Positions 54,773 to 62,590 of a DNA stretch of 64,000 bases are shown here, in pieces. The notes under the pieces are model-generated. The model was not told where the DNA came from, ran no database searches, and saw only the letters and a program-made list of their open reading frames with translations. How positions within the stretch are numbered: the stretch's first letter is position 1; every line of letters begins with the position of its first letter. This DNA comes from Shiella aurantiaca (lineage in GTDB: Bacteria > Bacteroidota > Bacteroidia > Cytophagales > Cyclobacteriaceae): assembly GCA_030412945.1 (NCBI GenBank), contig JAUHJS010000005.1, forward strand, positions 186,001 through 250,000. Reading direction: 5' to 3'. Made by a program: the position numbers and the translations under genes.

Positions 54773-55405
54773 ATGATACGAATTGCCATCGCAGACGACC
54801 ACAGCATACTCAGAGAAGGAATAGTAAGCATTCTGAAAACCCGTGAGGAAATCGCTATCATTGCCGATGTAGGCAGCGTGAAAGAAGGTAAACAAATGCT
54901 CGATAAGCACCCCGAAATTGAGGTATTGCTCTGTGATATCAACTTCCCCGATGGCGATGGCTACGAGCTGCTCGATTACATAAAAAAATACAACAAAGCC
55001 GCCAAGGTAATTTTCCTCACCATGCACGATAAGTCTTCCTTTGCTACCAAAGCCATAGAGGAAGGTGCCATGGGCTACCTCACAAAGGACAGCCTCAAGA
55101 ACGAGCTTTTTGCCGCCATAGAATCGGTGCACAATGGGAAAAAATACTTTGGGCAGGGCATTATGGAAAGCCTGGTGATGAACATGAACAAACCTCAGGA
55201 AAAGCACGATTTCTTCAAAAATGTGCTATCCAAAAGGGAGTTTGAAGTGCTGGAGCTGATCATGGAAGGCCTCGATACCAAAGAGATGGCCGAGAAGCTT
55301 TTTATTAGTGAAAAAACTGCCGCCAACTACCGCAACAGCATTTTGCAGAAGTGCGGGGTGAAGAACATTGTACAGCTAATCAAGCTCTATTTGCAAAACG
55401 CCTAA
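54773..55405 (+). CDS. NarL/LuxR-family response regulator
   Basis: 210 residues. Receiver domain with the acidic pair IAIADDHSILREG, phospho-acceptor Asp55 in LLCDINFPDGDGYEL, the Thr in VIFLTMHDKSS and the Lys in GYLTKDS. The C-terminal LuxR helix-turn-helix reads LSKREFEVLELIMEGLDTKE and MAEKLFISEKTAANYRNSIL. It is the cognate partner of the upstream HisKA_3 kinase. A perfect 18-bp palindrome starts 19 bases after its stop, and the same element precedes the second chemotaxis-like operon. This regulator is therefore the natural candidate to bind it (inference). Confidence 0.93.
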   Translation: MIRIAIADDHSILREGIVSILKTREEIAIIADVGSVKEGKQMLDKHPEIEVLLCDINFPDGDGYELLDYIKKYNKAAKVIFLTMHDKSSFATKAIEEGAMGYLTKDSLKNELFAAIESVHNGKKYFGQGIMESLVMNMNKPQEKHDFFKNVLSKREFEVLELIMEGLDTKEMAEKLFISEKTAANYRNSILQKCGVKNIVQLIKLYLQNA

Positions 55406-55423
55406 GCCCGCGCCTGTCCTTCG

Positions 55424-55515
55424 ATTGGGAAATTTCCCAATCAGTTTGTGAAATAGTGACGGGTTTTTCTGAATTATCCTATCTGATTTGCTTAGGTGTG
55501 CCCCTAGTTTTGTAT
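55424..55515 (+). promoter_or_regulatory. Palindromic operator and promoter of chemotaxis-like operon A
   Basis: An 18-bp perfect palindrome ATTGGGAAATTTCCCAAT (55424-55441; core TGGGAAATTTCCCA from 55426). Then ACGG at core offset 33, TGAATTATCCTAT at offset 44, and a Bacteroidota -7 box TAGTTTTG (55505-55512) continuing as TTTGTAT at offset 83. The same elements at the same offsets lie upstream of cheW (59762-59853). The -33 position holds TCTG, one mismatch to TTTG at exactly 19 bases. The start of transcription would be near 55518, giving a leader of about 25 bases. Confidence 0.7.
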
Positions 55516-55542
55516 GACTCGAAACTAGATACGCGCCACCCT

Positions 55543-56253
55543 ATGAAAAAGCAAGAGATACAGCAGCACATTCATCGCATTGACAACCAATTGGTGGAGA
55601 TGAGCGCCTGCCTTGTTCGCGACATGGAAGTGATTTCACAAATCATAGATGTATTTCAGCGCAAGGCCAAAAAAGCACAGCGCCAACTCCCCCTTAGCAA
55701 AGTAAACTTAGTAAAGCAGTGTTTCGACTCACAGCTACAAATAGTGGCCTCTTTGCAAGATATCATTGATGAAATCCACACCGTTCGAAACATCAACCGC
55801 TTGCTTCAAAAGGAGCTGAACCCCAAAAGCAAACAAGACGAACTCATGAACTACTCGAGCATCAGCTACAGTCAGTACATGGGCGAAATTGCCAACCTGT
55901 GCGTGGCTCAGCTAAAGCACATCCGAAAAAAATACAAAGAAAAACTCGGCAAAATTCAAGACGCACTGGCGCCTATCCGTGGTGATAGAGAAATCATCAA
56001 TACCTTGCATTTCTTTATCCTGAGCAGCACACAAGAGTTTCAGAACTTTCAAAACCTGCTCGACCGCACCAATTTATTGTATGGCGAACTTGCCTTTATG
56101 GCACCTGATAGAAGTTATGACGAAAACGACTTCTGGAACCTTCGCGTAATCCTTCGCCTTATCCTGAACCGACTGAATTGTAAAGAACAGCGTGGCATTA
56201 TCCACGAACTCTTCCCCCACTGGAAGCTCGACACACTATCCTTAGAATCATGA
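55543..56253 (+). CDS. All-helical protein, tandem paralogue A of a CheZ-like family
   Basis: 236 residues from the ATG at 55543; the open frame reaches back to 55351 into the regulator gene, but the promoter placement favours this ATG. No membrane segment; long helices and coiled coils throughout. It is clearly related to the next protein. Both have CFD then a D-I-I motif (here SLQDIIDEIHTV, Asp73). Both then have an aligned region ANLCVAQLKHIRKKYKEKLG, KIQ and DREIINTLHFF, against VKLAYRQLNAIRSDYLTASL, KIQ and DREISRELQLF. In this copy the glutamine of the D-x-x-x-Q motif is Glu77, so catalysis is doubtful. No known family was recognised. First gene of operon A. Confidence 0.7.
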   Translation: MKKQEIQQHIHRIDNQLVEMSACLVRDMEVISQIIDVFQRKAKKAQRQLPLSKVNLVKQCFDSQLQIVASLQDIIDEIHTVRNINRLLQKELNPKSKQDELMNYSSISYSQYMGEIANLCVAQLKHIRKKYKEKLGKIQDALAPIRGDREIINTLHFFILSSTQEFQNFQNLLDRTNLLYGELAFMAPDRSYDENDFWNLRVILRLILNRLNCKEQRGIIHELFPHWKLDTLSLES

Positions 56254-57008
56254 AAATCCAGAAATTCCATATCACCACCTTCGTGGCCAACCAGTACGCC
56301 ACGCTATTTGGTACCCTTTCCCAAAAGATTGACCTCCTGTTTGAGCACCTCAACAACGATTTTATCATTACCGGAAACCGCGTAAAGAAATACCATAAAA
56401 TCGCCCGCGAGAAGCTAAAAAACAGGGAGTTTACGCCTGATATGGAAGATAAAATCCGCCATGCAGTAAAATGCTTCGACATCATCATAGTGGAGCTTCA
56501 GTATCACGACATCATCCGTCAGAAATTAGAGCATATCAATACCTTTGAAATTAAGCTGGCGCAAGAGTTTAGCGAGATTTACGAAAAGAAAAATGCCTTC
56601 TGCAATCCGCGCTACACGCTGGTAATGTACGACTTGGTAAAACTGGCCTACAGGCAGTTGAACGCCATTCGCAGTGATTATTTGACCGCATCGCTCAAAA
56701 TCCAGAAGCTGCTTTTGCAACTCTGGACCGACCGCGAAATCTCCCGCGAACTTCAGCTTTTCTTGTTCAATACAGCCGAAAATTTGAAAAACGTGCTCGA
56801 CTCGCTTGATGCCATTTTGAAAATGCACGAAAAGCTGCGCAAGGAAAATCCGGATATCGATGTGGCCATTTCGCAGGAAACCCGCATGGAAATACTGGAG
56901 GAGGTGAAAAAATGCTATACCATGGAATCGGAAAGGCTCATTTTCAATGACCTGTTCCAAATAGTGGAAGCAGAAAAAGATCCCGTGGAAGACGACATTT
57001 TCTTTTAA
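56250..57008 (+). CDS. All-helical protein, tandem paralogue B with CheZ-like D-x-x-x-Q motif
   Basis: 252 residues; its ATG overlaps the stop of paralogue A (ATGA), so translation is coupled. An early helix includes LSQKIDLLFEHLNNDFIITG. The most telling segment is VELQYHDIIRQKLEHI (Asp87 and Gln91), which has the spacing of the catalytic Asp143 and Gln147 in Escherichia coli CheZ (DLTGQ), the CheY-P phosphatase. The rest is helical and ends with an acidic, aromatic tail (EKDPVEDDIFF); CheZ also has a short C-terminal CheY-binding peptide. With CheY encoded about 300 bases downstream, a CheY phosphatase role is a reasonable hypothesis (inference, not shown). Confidence 0.65.
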   Translation: MKIQKFHITTFVANQYATLFGTLSQKIDLLFEHLNNDFIITGNRVKKYHKIAREKLKNREFTPDMEDKIRHAVKCFDIIIVELQYHDIIRQKLEHINTFEIKLAQEFSEIYEKKNAFCNPRYTLVMYDLVKLAYRQLNAIRSDYLTASLKIQKLLLQLWTDREISRELQLFLFNTAENLKNVLDSLDAILKMHEKLRKENPDIDVAISQETRMEILEEVKKCYTMESERLIFNDLFQIVEAEKDPVEDDIFF

Positions 57009-57013
57009 GCCGT

Positions 57014-57289
57014 ATGACCAAGAACAAATTCAAATTTGCCAGCCCTGTGCTTAGCGCCCATCTTACTCAAGTAATGCTGAGCGATATCCAGCAGCTTATT
57101 GCGGAGGTACAAAAGCACAAACCTTCGCAAGTGGCTTTGCAATGGCCCAATGGGTACCAGCCGGATTTTCTGCTGCTACAAGCACTGGAAATGATGGCAC
57201 TTAAAGGCATACAGGTAAAGCTCCCCGAGGTATACAGCCCCTCCGAACTAATCGGAACGTGCTTTTCCCACACCTTTTCAAGAAACTAG
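57014..57289 (+). CDS. Small protein, possibly STAS-like
   Basis: 91 residues, 5 bases after paralogue B. The order of predicted elements (FKFASPVLSAHLTQVMLSDI, IAEVQKHKPSQVALQWPNGY, FLLLQALEMMALKGIQVKLP) is strand-helix-strand-helix-strand, as in a STAS domain, but the usual conserved Ser/Asp loop is not seen, so the family call is weak. STAS proteins occur in non-flagellar chemosensory operons. It ends just before the CheY gene. Confidence 0.55.
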   Translation: MTKNKFKFASPVLSAHLTQVMLSDIQQLIAEVQKHKPSQVALQWPNGYQPDFLLLQALEMMALKGIQVKLPEVYSPSELIGTCFSHTFSRN

Positions 57290-57321
57290 TAAATAAAAAA
57301 TTATCCCAAAATATTAATCAT

Positions 57322-57687
57322 ATGAGAAAGACCATCATGACCGTGGACGACTCCGAGAGCATCTTGGCTGTAGTGAGCACCACACTAGAAGAGGAGTATG
57401 ATGTCATCACCGTATCGGGCGGCAAAGAGGCCCTTGAACAATTGGAAAAAGGAATCAATATCGACCTTATTATTACTGATCTCAATATGCCCCTGGTAGA
57501 TGGCATAGAGGTGATTAAGAAGGCGCGCTCCATCAGCCAGTATTCCTTAAAACCCATACTGATGCTCACCACCGAGTCGCAAGCTCAAAAGAAATTGGAA
57601 GCTAAAGAAGCGGGCGCTACCGGATGGATCGTGAAGCCCTTTGAGCCTGAAAAGCTAAAAGAAGTAGTGAAAAAAGTTATCCGTTAA
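57322..57687 (+). CDS. cheY: CheY-like single-domain response regulator
   Basis: 121 residues from the ATG at 57322; the open frame begins 21 codons earlier but a receiver domain starts directly at RKTIMTVDDSES. All receiver residues are in place: Asp9-Asp10, acceptor Asp53 in LIITDLNMPLVDG, Thr83 in ILMLTTES and Lys105 in WIVKPFEP. There is no output domain. It lies 24 bases before cheA and should take phosphate from it. As no flagellar gene is seen, the target is more likely a gliding or pilus motor or a regulatory protein (inference). Confidence 0.93.
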   Translation: MRKTIMTVDDSESILAVVSTTLEEEYDVITVSGGKEALEQLEKGINIDLIITDLNMPLVDGIEVIKKARSISQYSLKPILMLTTESQAQKKLEAKEAGATGWIVKPFEPEKLKEVVKKVIR

Positions 57688-57711
57688 TATCCTTCTAAAT
57701 CGGCTTTCCCC

Positions 57712-59694
57712 ATGGCAGAAAAGGCTCATCATAAATTTATGCAGGAGGCGTCAGAACTGATTGACGACCTCGAACAGTCCGTACTCGAACTGGAAAAAGA
57801 ACGCGGCAATGCAGCACATATCGAGCAGATATTTCGGGTAATGCACACCTTCAAGGGTACGGCCAAAATGTTTGGCTTTGATAAAATTGGGGAGTTTACG
57901 CATTACCTTGAAAACATTTATGATGAGCTAAGAGCAGAGAAAATCACCCTTAGTGAGGGAATATTGGAGGTTACCTTCCAGTCGGTAGACCATATCCGAA
58001 ACTTGCTCCACCAGCCAGCAGAGCTTGCCCATGCTATTGAGCAGCAGCATGCCCAGCTTTTAGAGAAAGTGATTCATCTTTCCGGTGCGGCCACTGGTAT
58101 TGAAACCAGCCACAAGGCCAAGAAGCATGCCGCCCAGTTGTATTACATCCACTTTGCTCCGGCTCCGCATTTTATCAAAACGGGCAATAATCCCCTGTTT
58201 TTGCTAGAAGACCTCCTGCGCCATGGCGAATACCATATGCATACGCGTACGGAAAACATACCTTCGGTAGATCAGTACCAAGCCGATACTACCTACCTTG
58301 CGTGGGATATTCTGCTATACACTAGCAGCTCAGCCAGCGAGTTGGAGGATGAGTTTATGTTTGTGATGGACGACTGCAGCTTGCAGATTACCGCCCTGGG
58401 CACACAAAACCTATTACAAAATGGCGCTTTCCTGCACGACCTCAAAAAAGCAGGAAGCTTCACTGAAAAAACAATTTTGAGCTTACAAGCAGCCAGAACC
58501 AGCCCTGAAACGGCCACTCCGGCAAAAACGCACAAAGCAAAATCGGCCTCGGGCAACCACGTAATAAAAGTTACCTACGAAAAGATAGACAACCTCATGG
58601 GGCTTGTCAGCGAATTGGTAACTACCCAAGCACGCCTTAGTTTATATACCGATCAGCATAAAACCAGCGAGCTGGAAGAGATTGCCGAAAACGTAGAAAA
58701 GCTGGTACGCCAACTGCGCGATGAGGCATTTAGTATCTCCCTTTTGCCGGTAAGCCATTTAAAAATGCGCTTTGAGCGCCTTGTACGCGATACCGCCAAA
58801 GACCTCCACAAAAAAGTCCATTTCATCAGCGAAGGCGATGATACGGAGCTAGATAAAAAAATAATTGAAGCCCTTACCGATCCGCTATTGCACATTCTGC
58901 GCAATAGCCTCGGTCACGGACTGGAGCTGCCCGCAGAGCGCCTTGCCAAAGGCAAACCGGAATTTGGCACCTTATTGTTGAAGTCCTACACTTCGGGTGC
59001 GCATGTAGTAATAGAAGTGCATGACGATGGTGCCGGAATCGACCCGACCAGAGTAAAACAAAAGGCCATAGAAAAAGGGCTCATTGAGCCTCATGCCGAA
59101 CTCAGCGAAAAAGAAATTTATAACCTGATATTCCTACCCGGATTCAGCACCGCCCAAGCCATTACCGATGTGTCGGGACGGGGCGTGGGCATGGACGTAG
59201 TGAAAAAAGCAGTGGTAGATTTAAGAGGCGACATCCAAATTGAATCTACTTTAGGCAAAGGAACCATTATGCGTTTGATTTTGCCGCTTTCGCTGAGCAT
59301 TATCGATGGGCTATTGGTGCAGTTAGATAATCACCAATACATTATCCCGCTATCTTCTATCGAAAAATGTTATGAAGTGGCAGCCGATAGCATCACGCCA
59401 GATATGAACGGACTCATTGTACTCGATGCCGAACAAATCCCATTGATTGATTTGCGAAAAGTATTTGACCTGGCTCCTAGTGAGAAGGAAAGAACCAATT
59501 TGATTGTATCGCGCTTTGGCAATCAGAAATTGGCCATTCAGGTAGACGACATCGTAGACGAGTACCAAGCCGTAATCAAACCTTTGGGCGGCATGTACAA
59601 GCATCAAGACTTCGCCTCCGGAGCCAGTATTTTGGGCAATGGCCGGGTAGCGTTGGTGCTGGATGTATCGCGCCTTGGTGAGTTGGTAGCCTAA
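57712..59694 (+). CDS. cheA: Chemotaxis histidine kinase CheA
   Basis: 660 residues with the full CheA order. P1 Hpt domain with acceptor His45 in VMHTFKGTAKMFGF. A P2-like segment of about 140-270 with little conservation. P3 dimerisation helices (IKVTYEKIDNLMGLVSELVT). P4 kinase with N box HILRNSLGHGLELP, EVHDDGAGIDPTR and SGRGVGMDVVKKAVVDLRG. The C-terminal P5 CheW-like domain starts near GLLVQLDNHQYIIPLSSIEK. In the N box the usual RNAIDHG reads RNSLGHG, the Asp being Gly; ATP binding should still be possible. No receiver domain at the C-terminus. Last gene of operon A, followed by a strong terminator. Confidence 0.95.
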   Translation: MAEKAHHKFMQEASELIDDLEQSVLELEKERGNAAHIEQIFRVMHTFKGTAKMFGFDKIGEFTHYLENIYDELRAEKITLSEGILEVTFQSVDHIRNLLHQPAELAHAIEQQHAQLLEKVIHLSGAATGIETSHKAKKHAAQLYYIHFAPAPHFIKTGNNPLFLLEDLLRHGEYHMHTRTENIPSVDQYQADTTYLAWDILLYTSSSASELEDEFMFVMDDCSLQITALGTQNLLQNGAFLHDLKKAGSFTEKTILSLQAARTSPETATPAKTHKAKSASGNHVIKVTYEKIDNLMGLVSELVTTQARLSLYTDQHKTSELEEIAENVEKLVRQLRDEAFSISLLPVSHLKMRFERLVRDTAKDLHKKVHFISEGDDTELDKKIIEALTDPLLHILRNSLGHGLELPAERLAKGKPEFGTLLLKSYTSGAHVVIEVHDDGAGIDPTRVKQKAIEKGLIEPHAELSEKEIYNLIFLPGFSTAQAITDVSGRGVGMDVVKKAVVDLRGDIQIESTLGKGTIMRLILPLSLSIIDGLLVQLDNHQYIIPLSSIEKCYEVAADSITPDMNGLIVLDAEQIPLIDLRKVFDLAPSEKERTNLIVSRFGNQKLAIQVDDIVDEYQAVIKPLGGMYKHQDFASGASILGNGRVALVLDVSRLGELVA

Positions 59695-59719
59695 GCAGAT
59701 TATCTATTAAAATTAGCCA

Positions 59720-59743
59720 AACCCTCAGCCGAGGGTTTTTTTT
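59720..59743 (+). terminator. Terminator after cheA
   Basis: Perfect stem AACCCTC-AGCC-GAGGGTT followed by eight T in all, 26 bases after the cheA stop. It splits the chemotaxis-like cluster into two transcripts. Confidence 0.92.
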
Positions 59744-59761
59744 GTGCTTTTCACGAAGCCG

Positions 59762-59853
59762 ACTGGGAAATTTCCCAATCTAAAACAGGGCATTTCACGG
59801 CTAATACTGAATCCTCCTATAAAAATCCCCCTCAAGTTTCTGTCTATTTGTAT
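59762..59853 (+). promoter_or_regulatory. Palindromic operator and promoter of chemotaxis-like operon B
   Basis: ACTGGGAAATTTCCCAAT at 59762-59779 (core TGGGAAATTTCCCA from 59764). Downstream, with spacing identical to the copy at 55424: ACGG at core offset 33, TGAATCCTCCTAT at offset 44, and TCTATTTG (59843-59850; one mismatch to TAnnTTTG) continuing as TTTGTAT at offset 83. Transcription would begin near 59856, leaving at most a few bases before the ATG at 59861. The in-frame ATG at 59873 may therefore be the true cheW start. Confidence 0.68.
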
Positions 59854-59860
59854 CATACAA

Positions 59861-60373
59861 ATGAATACGGAAATGGAAGATTTCAAATTACTCAGCAACA
59901 CCGATTCTTACCTCACTTTCAGCATGAACCAAGAGCTATTTGCGGTGAGTGTGAAAAAGGTAACCGAACTATTGGAAATGCTACCGGTAACCGTGGTGCC
60001 CAAAGCACCTGCCTATATGCGCGGTGTAATTAACCTACGAGGTTCGGTAGTGCCTGTGCTCGATACCCGCACCAAGTTTTCATTGCCTTCGGTACCCGAT
60101 AGCATCGATACCTGCATAGTGGTAATGACCATTGAAAACGGAGAAGAACTTGTGAAAATTGGCGCCATAGTAGACAGCGTATCCGAAGTAATCGAAATCC
60201 CCAATGAAGAAATCATGCCTTTGCCCGCTATCAGCAAAAAAGAAAGAGCGCAGTTTATCCATGGGGTGATCAAGAAAGAAGAGCGCTTTATCATGATTTT
60301 AGACGTGGACCGCGTGTTCAGCACCGAAGAGGTAATCAGCCTGAAAGCTACCGAACTAGAAAACGTAGGATAA
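59861..60373 (+). CDS. cheW: CheW-type coupling protein
   Basis: 170 residues from ATG 59861 or 166 from ATG 59873 (MEDFKLLSNTD); the latter fits the mapped promoter better. The open frame extends upstream through the operator, which is not coding. CheW fold signatures: YLTFSMNQELFAVSVKKVTE, PKAPAYMRGVINLRGSVVPV and LDTRTKF, then the second barrel strands VKIGAIVDSVSEVIEI. It links CheA to receptors. First gene of operon B; the next gene, cheR, starts 2 bases after its stop. Confidence 0.95.
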   Translation: MNTEMEDFKLLSNTDSYLTFSMNQELFAVSVKKVTELLEMLPVTVVPKAPAYMRGVINLRGSVVPVLDTRTKFSLPSVPDSIDTCIVVMTIENGEELVKIGAIVDSVSEVIEIPNEEIMPLPAISKKERAQFIHGVIKKEERFIMILDVDRVFSTEEVISLKATELENVG

Positions 60374-60374
60374 G

Positions 60375-61232
60375 ATGATTGCCGAAATGAACACCTCGCT
60401 ACTCACTATCACACCTGCCGACTACCGGAAGCTAAGTGATTACATTCAAAGTAATTACGGCATACAGCTGCCCGATAGCAAGCAGAAAATGGTAGAAGCC
60501 CGTTTGCAAAAACGCATCAAAACCTTGCAAATGAGCAGCTTCAGCGAGTACCTCCATTTCGTATTTTCCGAAGAGGGTAACCAGCAGGAATATTTCCAGA
60601 TGATTGACCTCATTACTACCAACAAAACCGATTTCTACCGCGAAGCGGCTCACTTTGAGTTTCTTACCAATGAGTGGCTACCCAAGTTTGTAGAAAATAA
60701 GCGCGAAGGCGAGCCCCTGAAAATATGGAGCTCGGCTTGCTCTACCGGAGAGGAGATTTATACCCTGGTGATGGTATTGAAAGATTATATGCTGGCCAAT
60801 TATCAAAGCTTCGGGTATAAAATTCTGGGAACAGATCTTTCATTACGCGCCTTGCAAACAGCCGCAGCCGGGGTATACGCTCATGAAAAAATCGAGGCTA
60901 TCCCGATGAATATTCGCAAAAGGTATTTGCTCAAGAACAATAACCCCACTGCTCCTCAGGTGATGGTAAAGCCGGAGCTTAAGCAAAATATCCAGCTCAA
61001 GCGATTCAACCTGCTCAAGAGCTATGAGGGCATACAAGAGAGCTTCGATATTATCTTCTGCCGCAATGTATTGATTTACTTCAGCAAAGAAAGCCAATAC
61101 CAAGTGGTGAGCGAATTGCTCAAAAAGCTAAAACCCGGTGGCTACCTTTTTATTGGCCATGCCGAATCGCTGACCAATTTCAGCCTGCCTATAGTGCAAG
61201 TAAAACCTACGATTTACAGAAAAATTAACTAA
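60375..61232 (+). CDS. cheR: Chemotaxis receptor methyltransferase CheR
   Basis: SAM-dependent methylation of glutamates on chemoreceptors. 285 residues, normal. The N-terminal helical domain (YRKLSDYIQSNYGIQLPDSK) is followed by TTNKTDFYREAAHFEFLTNE. The SAM pocket is LKIWSSACSTGEEIYTLVMV. The C-terminal part has FDIIFCRNVLIYFSKESQYQ and KPGGYLFIGHAESL. It pairs with cheB and cheD downstream to give a complete adaptation module. No TPR extension. Confidence 0.96.
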   Translation: MIAEMNTSLLTITPADYRKLSDYIQSNYGIQLPDSKQKMVEARLQKRIKTLQMSSFSEYLHFVFSEEGNQQEYFQMIDLITTNKTDFYREAAHFEFLTNEWLPKFVENKREGEPLKIWSSACSTGEEIYTLVMVLKDYMLANYQSFGYKILGTDLSLRALQTAAAGVYAHEKIEAIPMNIRKRYLLKNNNPTAPQVMVKPELKQNIQLKRFNLLKSYEGIQESFDIIFCRNVLIYFSKESQYQVVSELLKKLKPGGYLFIGHAESLTNFSLPIVQVKPTIYRKIN

Positions 61233-61235
61233 GCC

Positions 61236-62111
61236 ATGGAAAACCTCAGTAATCTTCAACTACTCAGCGAGCTCAAAAAAAGACTCACCGACAGTGAAAA
61301 TACCATTGCCGAGCAACGCCAATTGGTACATGAGCTTAGTGAACTCAATAAGAAGCTGGAAAAATCAGAAGAAATGAAGAGCCAGTTTTTGAGCAATATC
61401 AAAAACGAAATCAATAACCCCTTGGCCTCTATTTTGGCCTTATCGAAAAATATCATCACTAAATACACAGAATTGAATCCAGAGGCACGCAAAAGCCTAA
61501 AACATATTTATAACGAAGCCCATTCGCTCGATTTTCAATTGAGCAACATTATTCTAGCAGCCGAACTGGAAGCAGGCCAATCTAATCCTCAGCCAGTGCG
61601 CCTGAATGTGCACCACGTTATTGAAACAGCCCTTGCTTATTTTGACAATTTAGTAGAAAAGAAAAAACTACAAATTGCTCTTACTGGTGATTCACAAGTG
61701 CATTTCCTTTCCGATAGCCACTATTTGAAAGCCATCATTGCCAATCTACTTTCCAATGCCATCAAGTTCAGTCATGAAGGCACTACGGTGGAAGTGTACA
61801 TGGAGCATACGGCTGAGAACCTTGTGATGCGAATCGTTAACCAAGGAAAAGCCATTAATAGCGCTGAGCTTTCACGTATTTTCGACCGCTTCACTCAATT
61901 AGAGAGCGGTACCCGCAAATCGTTTGGTGGCCATGGACTAGGCCTTGCTATCGTAAAAGAATTAGTAGATCTCCTTGGAGGACAACTACACATCAGTAGC
62001 CAAGAGAAAGGTACTCAGGTAGAAATAACTCTCCCTAACAAAATCAATGATGCGCGTTTTCATGCCACCGAGGGTGAAAACGATGAAATCTTATTTGAGC
62101 AGAGTTTCTAA
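61236..62111 (+). CDS. Histidine-kinase-like protein lacking the phospho-acceptor His
   Basis: 291 residues. A coiled-coil lead (ELKKRLTDSENTIAEQRQLV) runs into a DHp-like helix, FLSNIKNEINNPLASILALS. Compared with the usual F-L-x-N-I-S-H-E-I-R-x-P-L, the His is Asn57. The ATPase domain keeps the N box IIANLLSNAIKFSHEG and the G2 box FGGHGLGLAIVKELVDLLGG. The G1 box, normally D-x-G-x-G, reads NQGKAIN. It is therefore probably not able to autophosphorylate in cis. Alternatives are a pseudokinase, or an ATPase partner for another DHp such as the protein at 63654 (inference). It lies inside operon B between cheR and cheD, 3 bases after cheR. Confidence 0.85.
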   Translation: MENLSNLQLLSELKKRLTDSENTIAEQRQLVHELSELNKKLEKSEEMKSQFLSNIKNEINNPLASILALSKNIITKYTELNPEARKSLKHIYNEAHSLDFQLSNIILAAELEAGQSNPQPVRLNVHHVIETALAYFDNLVEKKKLQIALTGDSQVHFLSDSHYLKAIIANLLSNAIKFSHEGTTVEVYMEHTAENLVMRIVNQGKAINSAELSRIFDRFTQLESGTRKSFGGHGLGLAIVKELVDLLGGQLHISSQEKGTQVEITLPNKINDARFHATEGENDEILFEQSF

Positions 62112-62119
62112 GCTTGAAT

Positions 62120-62590
62120 ATGAGCATGATAGATATCGACAAGCATTTTCTGTACCCTGCCAATATCTGGGTGGCTCAGCAGCCTACTATCATCAGTACG
62201 CTACTCGGCACTTGCGTGGCGGTTTGCTTGTGGGACTCTCGTGCAAAAATAGGTGGGATGAACCACTACCTGCTGCCGCTATGGAACGGTGATGGTTTGG
62301 CTTCGCCCAAATACGGAAACATTGCCATTCACAAACTGGTGGATGAAATGCAAGCCCAAGGAGCCTCGCCCAAGCGCATGGTAGCCAAAATCTTCGGAGG
62401 CAAAACCTCCCAAAAAGGAGGCAGCGTAGCCTATAGCATTGGGCTTCGTAACATTCAGATTGCCAAAGAAATGCTCGAAGAATTGCAAATTCCTCTTTTG
62501 GCCGAAAGTGTGGGTGGCGAATATGGCCGCACCATCAAGTTCGATACCGAAAGCGGGAAAGTATATATGAAACTGATTCAAGGAAGCTAA
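62120..62590 (+). CDS. cheD: Chemoreceptor glutamine deamidase CheD
   Basis: 156 residues from the ATG at 62120 (the open frame begins with TTG two codons earlier). The catalytic pair is Cys32 in LLGTCVAVCLWD and His49 in GGMNHYLLPLW, with the same 17-residue spacing as Cys27/His44 in Thermotoga CheD; the third residue position (Thr21 there) is Ser26 here. It deamidates receptor glutamines and can also act with CheC, which is not seen in the window. Its stop overlaps the cheB start (TAATG). Confidence 0.93.
   Translation: MSMIDIDKHFLYPANIWVAQQPTIISTLLGTCVAVCLWDSRAKIGGMNHYLLPLWNGDGLASPKYGNIAIHKLVDEMQAQGASPKRMVAKIFGGKTSQKGGSVAYSIGLRNIQIAKEMLEELQIPLLAESVGGEYGRTIKFDTESGKVYMKLIQGS

Noticed and set aside
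55424-55441. The 18-bp palindrome as a transcription terminator of the response regulator
   Set aside because: It has no loop and no T run, and the same sequence sits upstream of cheW after a separate real terminator. An operator is the better reading.
55450-55520. A sigma-54 type promoter upstream of operon A
   Set aside because: No TGGCAC-N5-TTGCA pattern is present; the TAnnTTTG box is typical for the main Bacteroidota sigma factor.
59744-59860. Extended cheW reading frame from 59744
   Set aside because: It would run through the operator and promoter elements and has no CheW-like sequence; starts at 59861 or 59873 fit.
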